The position numbers and the translations under genes were made by a program. The notes beneath the pieces are model-generated. The model was given only the letters and a program-made list of their open reading frames with translations, did not search any database and was not told the DNA's origin. Positions 48,622 to 55,375 of a DNA stretch of 64,000 bases are shown here, piece by piece (the stretch's first letter is position 1; every line of letters begins with the position of its first letter). Origin of the DNA: Micromonospora zamorensis (GTDB lineage: Bacteria > Actinomycetota > Actinomycetes > Mycobacteriales > Micromonosporaceae). The stretch lies in contig NZ_LT607755.1 in assembly GCF_900090275.1 (NCBI RefSeq), positions 868,001 to 932,000 of the forward strand, given 5' to 3'.

Positions 48622-49872
48622 GTGATCGATGAGTTGGCGCGGGCGGAGAGTGCGGTGGCGACCTGCACCGACGCGGCCGCCTGGCCTCTCACCGAGCATG
48701 AGCTGATCGCGGCGCTCGACGCCGCACACCGCTTGGAGCAGCGTCTCGCCGCCGTGAAGCTGGCGTTGGTGCGCGAGGTGGACGGTCGGGGCACGGCGGT
48801 CGCGCAGGGCGCGTCCAGCACAGCGGTCTGGTTGCGCGAGCGACTGCGGTTGACCATTCCGGCGGCCCGCCGGTTGGTCGATCTCGCGCTCTGCGTTGAC
48901 GCGGCCCCGACGGCCGTGCGGGGCGCGCTGGCGGCCGGCGCGGTCAGCGTGGAGCAGGTGCGGGTCATCGCCGACACCGTGAGCACTGTGCAGTCGACCG
49001 CTGGGCCGGAGGTGGCCGACAAGGCCGTCGGTGTGCTGGTCGACTGGGCCGGGCAGTTCGATCCCATGCTGCTGCGCAAGCTCGGCACCCGCATCCTCGA
49101 CCACGTCGCCCCCGACATCGCCGACGCCGCCGCCCGCGCCGCACTCGACGCCGAGGCCGCCCGGGCGACGCGCGACCGGCACCTCACCATCTCCGAGCAG
49201 ACCGATGGTCGGCTGCGCCTCACCGGCACCCTCGACGTGGAAGCCGCCGCGCTGCTGCGCGCCGCCATCGACCCCCTCAGCGCACCCGCCGGCCCCGACG
49301 ACCAGCGCTGCGCCGGCCAGCGCCGCCACGACGCCCTCGCCGACGTGTGCCGCCTCGCCCTGCGCACCGGTGAGCTACCCGAACACGGCGGCGACCCCGC
49401 CCAGATCGTCGTCACCACCAGCTACGACACGCTGACCCGGCAGCTGGGCGACGGGGCGCTCGACCTCGGCCTGCACTTCACACCGGAAACGGTGCGCCGA
49501 CTCGCCTGCGACGCCGCGATCCTGCCCGCCGTCCTCAACAGCACCGGCCAACCACTGGACCTCGGCCGACAACGCCGCCTCATCACCGGCCCACTACGCC
49601 GCGCCCTCGTGCTCCGCGACCGCGGCTGCGCCTTCCCCGGCTGCGACCGACCACCCCGCTGGTGCGACGCCCACCACATCCACCACTGGGCCGACGGCGG
49701 CCCCACCAACCTCAACAACGCCGTCCTACTCTGCGGCCACCACCACCGACACCTCCACCACAACGACTGGACCGTGCGGCTCGGCGACGACAACCACCCC
49801 GAATTCATACCGCCGGCCTGGCTCGACGCCGACCAGCTCCCGCGTCGCAACCACTATCACCGACGGACGTAG
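48622..49872 (+). CDS. DUF222 / HNH endonuclease-domain protein (13E12-repeat family)
   Basis: A 416-residue protein. The N-terminal three quarters is the helical DUF222 domain; near the C-terminus is an HNH motif with zinc-type cysteines: CAFPGCDRPPRWCDAHHIHHWADGG-type segment (key residues C, C, HHIHHW), then NNAVLLCGHHHRHLHH. The GTG at 48622 lies about seven bases after TAGAGT, so the mRNA may be leaderless; a TTG two codons earlier is also possible. This family is multicopy in mycobacteria as the 13E12 repeat. Codon third positions shift from mixed G/C in the first half to strongly C in the second, suggesting a mosaic gene. Confidence 0.88.
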   Translation: MIDELARAESAVATCTDAAAWPLTEHELIAALDAAHRLEQRLAAVKLALVREVDGRGTAVAQGASSTAVWLRERLRLTIPAARRLVDLALCVDAAPTAVRGALAAGAVSVEQVRVIADTVSTVQSTAGPEVADKAVGVLVDWAGQFDPMLLRKLGTRILDHVAPDIADAAARAALDAEAARATRDRHLTISEQTDGRLRLTGTLDVEAAALLRAAIDPLSAPAGPDDQRCAGQRRHDALADVCRLALRTGELPEHGGDPAQIVVTTSYDTLTRQLGDGALDLGLHFTPETVRRLACDAAILPAVLNSTGQPLDLGRQRRLITGPLRRALVLRDRGCAFPGCDRPPRWCDAHHIHHWADGGPTNLNNAVLLCGHHHRHLHHNDWTVRLGDDNHPEFIPPAWLDADQLPRRNHYHRRT

Positions 49873-49960
49873 GCAACGGGACGCGGTCACCGGTGATCTG
49901 CGAGAGGTGCGAGGTCGAAACCGAGGTGCGACGCAGCTTCTCTGCGCCGGTTCTCGTGGC

Positions 49961-50323
49961 TCATCCATGCATCCGAGCGCGTGCCTGCTCGATGTCGGAG
50001 GCGTGCGCGACTGCCCATTCGCCGACGGCGATGACCAGTGGCAGAAGTGAGCGGCCCAGGTCGGTGAGCGCATATTCGACACGCTCCGGTGTCTGTTGAC
50101 GGCTGATCAGCCCGTCGCTCTCCAGGGTGCGCAGTGTGCGGGTGAGGATGCGTCGGCTCAGACCGTGAATGGTGCGGTCGAGTTCGTTGAAGCCATGAGG
50201 GCGTTCGCGGAGCACCGCGAGAACGAGAACACTCCACTTCTCGCCTACGCGGCGCAGCACGTCGGTTGCCGGACACGCCGCGCGGTCGGCCGGGGTCACG
50301 GGTAGCTGCAGTGCCGGTGACAT
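49961..50323 (-). CDS. HxlR-family winged-helix transcriptional regulator
   Basis: A 120-residue MarR-like regulator. The ATG at 50323 has AGAAGG about eight bases upstream; the longer frame crosses the divergent SDR gene and lacks a ribosome site. Family features: CPATDVLRRVGEKWSVLVLAVL with the N-terminal Cys common in redox/quinone-sensing HxlR proteins, GFNELDRTIHGLSRRILTRTLRTLE-type recognition helices (shortened landmarks) and YALTDLGRSLLPLV. It is divergent from a short-chain dehydrogenase with 46 bases between the starts, and probably controls it. Confidence 0.9.
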   Translation of the reverse strand: MSPALQLPVTPADRAACPATDVLRRVGEKWSVLVLAVLRERPHGFNELDRTIHGLSRRILTRTLRTLESDGLISRQQTPERVEYALTDLGRSLLPLVIAVGEWAVAHASDIEQARARMHG

Positions 50324-50369
50324 CGATGTGCCTTCTTTCGAGTGGGCCGACAGAAGCCAACGATGAAGT

Positions 50370-51125
50370 ATGCGCACAGTGGTGATTGCAGGCGGGACAC
50401 GTGGCATCGGCGGTGCCCTTGCCGACAAACTGCGGCGAGCCGGAGATCGAGTGGTCGCGATCGGCAGTGCCGACGCCGACCTCACCTCGGTCCGGCAGAC
50501 CTCCGCACTGGCAGACCGGTTACCGGACAAGATCGACGTGTTGGTACTGGCGGCAGGGCGTTTCGACCAGCGGCGGATCGTCACCGGTGAGGGCTTCGAG
50601 CAGACCTTCGCGATCTACGTCCTCGGTCGCTATCTGCTCGCCGAACGGCTCCGCCCGGCATTGGAACGTGTTCAGACACCGGTCATCCTCAACCTCAGCG
50701 GCACCGGCGGAATCCGGGCCGGCCGAATCCACTGGGACGATCTGCAGCTGGCCAGCGGATACACCATGTTGAAGGCGACGATGCAGGGCGCGCGCGCCAA
50801 CGACCTCCTCGGCGCCGGCTTCGCCGCGCACAACCCGAACAGCCCAATCCGATACGTGCTGTACAACCCGCTGTTCGTCGACAGCGGTATGCACCGTCAA
50901 CTCCGCCAACCGATGCGCGCCCTCGTAGGGGCGTCCGCCGCGCTCTTTGGATCCTCTACCGCTGACGCTGCCACCCTCCTGGCGGCCCTGCTGGCCGAGC
51001 CGCCGGCCGCTCGGCTGACGGCGCTGCGGCGCGGCGCGCCGGTCCCTCTCACGCGACCGGAGTTCGACCAGTCGGCGGCTGCCCGGCTCTACACGGTCCT
51101 TGCGGAGCTGACCGCTGCCGCGTGA
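50370..51125 (+). CDS. Short-chain dehydrogenase/reductase family protein
   Basis: A 251-residue SDR-fold oxidoreductase. The cofactor motif is VIAGGTRGIGGALADKL; LVLAAGRF replaces the usual NNAG region, ILNLSGTGG holds a Ser and the YxxxK pair is in GYTMLKATM. The cofactor is probably NADP(H), from the Arg after the glycine motif. Substrate unknown. This gene and its HxlR regulator look less GC-rich than their neighbours, with ordinary rather than extreme third-position bias, which hints at later acquisition. Confidence 0.85.
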   Translation: MRTVVIAGGTRGIGGALADKLRRAGDRVVAIGSADADLTSVRQTSALADRLPDKIDVLVLAAGRFDQRRIVTGEGFEQTFAIYVLGRYLLAERLRPALERVQTPVILNLSGTGGIRAGRIHWDDLQLASGYTMLKATMQGARANDLLGAGFAAHNPNSPIRYVLYNPLFVDSGMHRQLRQPMRALVGASAALFGSSTADAATLLAALLAEPPAARLTALRRGAPVPLTRPEFDQSAAARLYTVLAELTAAA

Positions 51126-51200
51126 GTCGCCCTCCAACGCTCCGACAGCGCCCCCGACTCGCCGATTGACTTTCGATAGGTAACGAGCGAAACTCGATGC

Positions 51201-51680
51201 ATGGTTACGGAGCATCGAGCGGTAGCCGCTCTCAGAGTCTTTCTCGTGGTGCTGTTCGGGGTGCTGGTCGTGTTCCAGACCCTCTCGCTGCCGGGGCAGT
51301 TCGCGTACATGGCCCAGGAGTCGCCGGAGGACGCCTACCTGCGATGGCCGGCGACCATCGTGACGGTGTTCTGGGTGCTGTGCGTGCAGGTGGTCATCGT
51401 CGCGACGTGGCAGCTGCTCAGCCTCGTCAAGAACGACCGCATCTTCACCGAAGCGTCCCTGAAATGGGTGGACGCGATCGTGTGGGCCATCGGCGCCGGG
51501 TGGGCTGTGCTCGTGGGCGTCTTCCTCTACGTCGGCTTCAACGCGGATGACCCGGGCGTGCCGCTGCTGCTGTTCCTGCTGACGGTGGGCGTCACCGTGC
51601 TGGGGCTCCTGATGGTGGTGATGCGTGCGCTGCTGCGGCAGGCGACCACGCTGCGGACCGACATGGAAGCGGTGATCTGA
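51201..51680 (+). CDS. DUF2975 family membrane protein
   Basis: A 159-residue protein with four transmembrane helices: VAALRVFLVVLFGVLVVFQTL, IVTVFWVLCVQVVIVATW, IVWAIGAGWAVLVGVFLYV and PLLLFLLTVGVTVLGLLMVV. The loop LLSLVKNDRIFTEASLKWVDAI is the DUF2975 signature. DUF2975 proteins are often encoded with a small Xre regulator, as in Bacillus YoaS/YozG. The next gene starts in the TGATG overlap. Function unknown; membrane sensing that feeds the regulator is a guess. Confidence 0.85.
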   Translation: MVTEHRAVAALRVFLVVLFGVLVVFQTLSLPGQFAYMAQESPEDAYLRWPATIVTVFWVLCVQVVIVATWQLLSLVKNDRIFTEASLKWVDAIVWAIGAGWAVLVGVFLYVGFNADDPGVPLLLFLLTVGVTVLGLLMVVMRALLRQATTLRTDMEAVI

Positions 51681-51895
51681 TGCCCATCGTCGTCCGCATC
51701 GACGTCGAGTTGGCCAAGCGCAAGATGAGCGTCGGCGAGTTCGCCGAACGCGTCGGGCTCACTCCGGCCAACGTGGCGGTGCTGAAGAACGGCCGAGCCA
51801 AGGCCGTCCGCTTCAGCACCCTGGAAGCGATGTGCCGGGTGCTCGACTGCCAGCCCGGAGACCTGCTCGAGTGGGTTGAGGAGGAAACCTCATGA
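51680..51895 (+). CDS. Small Xre/Cro-type helix-turn-helix regulator (YozG-like)
   Basis: A 71-residue DNA-binding protein consisting only of a Cro/C1-type HTH: MPIVVRIDVELAKRKMSVGEF, the helix-turn-helix region VGLTPANVAVLKNGRAK, and LEAMCRVLDCQPGDLLEW. It overlaps the DUF2975 stop by one base and the next ORF by four, so all three are co-translated. It is the usual partner of DUF2975. A weak TTTCG/CGAAA dyad in the spacer before 51201 could be its operator. Confidence 0.9.
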   Translation: MPIVVRIDVELAKRKMSVGEFAERVGLTPANVAVLKNGRAKAVRFSTLEAMCRVLDCQPGDLLEWVEEETS

Positions 51896-52056
51896 GGTAC
51901 GTCCTGACCGTCGTCGCCGTCCTCGGCGTCGCGCTCGGTGTCGCCGGCATCGTGCACGGGGAGGCCGACGACTCGCCGGGCCTGCAACTCCTCGGCGTCG
52001 TGCTCGTGATCGGCGCGGTGGCGTTCGGCATCCGCAACGTACGGGGCGGTAGCTGA
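51892..52056 (+). CDS. 54-residue small membrane protein of the DUF2975-Xre operon
   Basis: Starts ATGA over the Xre stop and ends at the TGA 52054-52056, giving MRYVLTVVAVLGVALGVAGI, a short polar turn with HGEADDSPG, a second hydrophobic helix LLGVVLVIGAVAFGI and the tail RNVRGGS. Two helices in a hairpin with both ends cytosolic is the simplest topology. The 4-nt overlap, clean hydrophobic pattern and third-position G/C bias support a real gene. No family recognised. Confidence 0.7.
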   Translation: MRYVLTVVAVLGVALGVAGIVHGEADDSPGLQLLGVVLVIGAVAFGIRNVRGGS

Positions 52057-52186
52057 CCGTCCGAGGCGCACGGGCCGGGGTGAGCTGACCCTCTCGTAAT
52101 AACGATCATGTAACGGGCGCGAACCTTTCCCGGGGGGTGGCCTGTCTTGATGGTCGTCGGCCCACCGGGGCCAGGGGAGGCGTCGG

Positions 52187-55100
52187 ATGAAGCTGGTGTG
52201 GAGGCGGGCCCGCGAGGCGCGAGGGCTGCTGGTTGCCGCGGTGATCGCTGCCCTCGTCGCCGTCGCGTTGGTTACCGGGCTGTCCGACTACAACCGCCGG
52301 GCGGTGGACGCCGGGCAGCGTGCCCTGGTCGCCGCCTCGCCGGCCGAGGAACGCGGCCTGTTGGTCAATGGCTCAGGTGGGCGTGACGCGGCCGAGTTCG
52401 CCACCCGGGACCAGGCGGTCCGAGCCGAGTTCGCCAACGGGCTCGCCGGTGCCCCGGTCAGCGTCGCCGCCGCCCGCTACGGCACCGGCCGGGAGCTGAC
52501 CGGCGATCTCGGGCAGGTCACCCGTCCGGACGACGAACCGGTCTTCGCGAACCTGGCCACGCTCGACGACCTCGCCGCCCACGCGGAGCTGACCAGCGGA
52601 GCCTGGCCCAGCCCGGGCGCGAACCCCGTCCAGGTGAGCCTGCCGGAGCGGGTCGCCGGCACGCTGGGCCTCAGCGTCGGCGAACGCATCCCGGTGCGTG
52701 ACCGGGCCACCGAACGACGCGGTGAGCTGGTCCTCGCCGGCACCTGGCGGCCCCGCGACCCGACCGACGCGTACTGGCTGCTGGCCCCCGGAGTGGGGGA
52801 GGGCAGTGCCGGTTCCGGCACCTCGTACGGGCCGTTCACCCTCGACCCGGTCGACTTCGTCGCCACCTCGCCGGGGTCGGTGTCGGCGTCCTGGCTGGCC
52901 GAACCGGACCTCGCGGGCGTCGACACCGCCGATCTGCCCGCCGTGCGGAAAGCCCTCACCGAGGCGACCTCGGCCGTGCCCGAGGCCGCTCAGCTCGGCA
53001 GTTCCGGGCAGACGGTGACCAAGATGGAGACACTGCTGGACCGGATCGCCCGCGCCGACCTGGTGGGTCGTTCCTCGCTGGCCACCCCGCTGTTGCTGAT
53101 CCTGGTGCTCGGTGGGTACGCGCTGGTGCTGGTCGCCGCGCTCCTGCACGAGGACCGCCGCCCGCAGACCGCGCTGCTGCGAGCCCGCGGCGCCGCCCGT
53201 CGGCAACTGGCCGGCCTGGCCGCTCGCGAGGCGACCCTGGTGGTCGCCCCGGCCGCCGTGCTCGGTCCGCTGATCGCCGGCGAGGCACTGCGGTTCGTCC
53301 GACCCGGCGGGTCGGCCGACCTCTCCACCGCCGGTGGCAACACCACACTGATCTGGGCGGCAGCGGCGGCCACCGCGGCCGGTTGCCTCGTCGCCATGGT
53401 TCTCCCGACGCTGCGCAACGCCGGCACGTACGTGGCCGACATGGCCGCCCGGTCCCGGCCGAACCGGTCGGCGAGCATCCAACGTGCCAGCGTCGACCTG
53501 GTCCTCGTGGCGCTCGCCGTGCTCGCCTGGGTGCAGCTACGCCGGTACGCCTCCCCGCTGGCCGGGTCCGGCGGTCGACTCGGGATCGACCCACTGCTGG
53601 TCGCCGCCCCGACGCTCGGCGTGCTGGCCGGCGCCGTGCTGGCGCTGCGGATGCTTCCGCCGCTCACCCGGTTCGCCGAGCGGTTTGTCGACCGGCGGCC
53701 CTGGACGGCCACCATGTTCGGTATGTGGCAGGCCGGTCGGCGTCCGCACGCCGGCCCGGTGCTCCTGCTGGCCCTCGCCGTCGGTGGCAGCACCCTGGCC
53801 TGGTCCCTGATCAGCACCGGGGAGCGGTCCCAGGTCGAGCAGGCCGGACACACGGTCGGCGCCGACCTGCGGGTCACCGAACGGACCGGCGCCGCCCCGC
53901 CGACCCGGGGCGACCAGCTCGCCGCTCTGCCGAGCGTCAAGCGGGTGCTCCCGGCGTGGCGGGACGAGATACGGGTCGGCCGGGAGGACCTCCAGGCGAC
54001 CGTGATCGGTGTCGACGCGGCCAGCGCCGCCGGGGTCGTCCGTCTCGCCGACCGCCTGAGCGACGGAACCGCGTCGACACAGTTCGAGCGGATGGTCAAG
54101 GCGCGGGGAGCCTTCGCAGGCGTCGAGCTGCCCGCCGACGCGCGCGCGATCACCGGCACGGTCCGTACCCCGGTGAGCAACGCGAGCCGGCCGGTTCAGG
54201 TCGCGGTGACGCTGCTGGTCACCAGCTCCGACGGTCTCGCCCTGCGGCTGCCCGCGGCCAACTCCGCCAGCGACGGCCGGGCCACCCAGTTCACCGTGCA
54301 GCTGCCCGACGCCCGCGGGGCACGGCTGCGGCTGACCGGATTCGAAGCTGACGGTGGGTTGGCGGCCGGCAACGCCTACCGACTCCAGCTCGACGGGCTG
54401 ACGGTGGTCAACGCCGACGGCACCACAGCGCCCGCGGGGCTGAGCGGTAACTGGACGATGACGGCCCCCCGCGAGCAGCAGTCCACGCCGGTGCGGACCA
54501 CTCCCACCGGGTTCGCCGCGGTGCACCCGGTGGACGTGATTCCTGGCGGGCAGTTCCTGTACCAGCCGCCGACCCGGTTCACGATCGTGCCCGGCGGGGA
54601 GAGCGAGCCCATCGCGGTGCTGATGACCCCCGGGGTGCGTGAGGCGCTGAGCCTGCGCGTCGGCGACACCGTCGACCTGACGCTCGCCGGGGCGACGCTG
54701 CCGGTCCAACTGGTGGGCGAGCTGAGTGCGGTGCCGACCACCACCGGGGAAGGCGTGCTGCTGGACCTGCCCGCAGCCGTCGACATGCTGGTCCGGGGCA
54801 ATGGCACGATGCGACCCGTACCGGAGTGGTGGATCGGCGCCGACGACGCGACGGCCGCCGCCCAGGCGGCCGGCGAGCTGTCGGGCGTCACGGTGCTCAA
54901 CCGGGAAGCGGTGTACGAGTCGGCCGCCGACGACCCGTACTGGCAGGGCTCGCGTACCGGAATGCTCGCCGCCGCGCTCGGCGCGGTGCTGCTCGCCCTC
55001 GTCGGCCTGATGGTGGATGTCTGGGCCACCGCGCGACACCGGCTCGGCGAGTTCGCGGTGCTGCACACCCTCGGCGCCACGCCTGGGCTCCTGGCCCGGG

Positions 55101-55375
55101 CGTTGCTGGCCGAACAGACGTTCCTCGCCGGCATCGGCGTGGGGGTCGGGTTGTTACTCGGTGCCGGAGTCGGCGCCACCATGGCGCCACTGGTCATCCT
55201 CACCTCGGCCGCCGATCGGCCGATCCCTCCGGCGACGTTCGCGCTGCCCTGGGTGCCGATCGGCCTGACCGCGGTCGGCCTGCTGCTGGCGGCGCTCGCC
55301 TTCAGCGCGTTCATCGCCACCGGCATCCGTCAGCGGGTGGCGGCGGTGCAGCTGCGAATCGGGGGAGAACGATGA
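52187..55375 (+). CDS. Large FtsX/MacB-type ABC transporter permease, first
   Basis: A 1062-residue permease. GGGGAGG precedes the ATG. An N-terminal helix (LLVAAVIAALVAVALVTGL) is followed by a large extracytoplasmic domain, three or four helices (from about residue 300, LATPLLLILVLGGYALVLVAALLHEDRRPQ), helices around 415-500, a second large outer domain and a final FtsX set of helices (about 920-1050). This duplicated layout is of the lipoprotein-export or MacB-like kind rather than of import systems. It overlaps the second permease by 4 nt and heads a four-gene ABC operon. Confidence 0.9.
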   Translation: MKLVWRRAREARGLLVAAVIAALVAVALVTGLSDYNRRAVDAGQRALVAASPAEERGLLVNGSGGRDAAEFATRDQAVRAEFANGLAGAPVSVAAARYGTGRELTGDLGQVTRPDDEPVFANLATLDDLAAHAELTSGAWPSPGANPVQVSLPERVAGTLGLSVGERIPVRDRATERRGELVLAGTWRPRDPTDAYWLLAPGVGEGSAGSGTSYGPFTLDPVDFVATSPGSVSASWLAEPDLAGVDTADLPAVRKALTEATSAVPEAAQLGSSGQTVTKMETLLDRIARADLVGRSSLATPLLLILVLGGYALVLVAALLHEDRRPQTALLRARGAARRQLAGLAAREATLVVAPAAVLGPLIAGEALRFVRPGGSADLSTAGGNTTLIWAAAAATAAGCLVAMVLPTLRNAGTYVADMAARSRPNRSASIQRASVDLVLVALAVLAWVQLRRYASPLAGSGGRLGIDPLLVAAPTLGVLAGAVLALRMLPPLTRFAERFVDRRPWTATMFGMWQAGRRPHAGPVLLLALAVGGSTLAWSLISTGERSQVEQAGHTVGADLRVTERTGAAPPTRGDQLAALPSVKRVLPAWRDEIRVGREDLQATVIGVDAASAAGVVRLADRLSDGTASTQFERMVKARGAFAGVELPADARAITGTVRTPVSNASRPVQVAVTLLVTSSDGLALRLPAANSASDGRATQFTVQLPDARGARLRLTGFEADGGLAAGNAYRLQLDGLTVVNADGTTAPAGLSGNWTMTAPREQQSTPVRTTPTGFAAVHPVDVIPGGQFLYQPPTRFTIVPGGESEPIAVLMTPGVREALSLRVGDTVDLTLAGATLPVQLVGELSAVPTTTGEGVLLDLPAAVDMLVRGNGTMRPVPEWWIGADDATAAAQAAGELSGVTVLNREAVYESAADDPYWQGSRTGMLAAALGAVLLALVGLMVDVWATARHRLGEFAVLHTLGATPGLLARALLAEQTFLAGIGVGVGLLLGAGVGATMAPLVILTSAADRPIPPATFALPWVPIGLTAVGLLLAALAFSAFIATGIRQRVAAVQLRIGGER

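Noticed and set aside
51126..51200. TTTCG/CGAAA dyad and TTGACT as a promoter/operator before DUF2975
   Set aside because: The dyad is only 5 bp and no -10 element lies at a proper distance from TTGACT; too weak to annotate.
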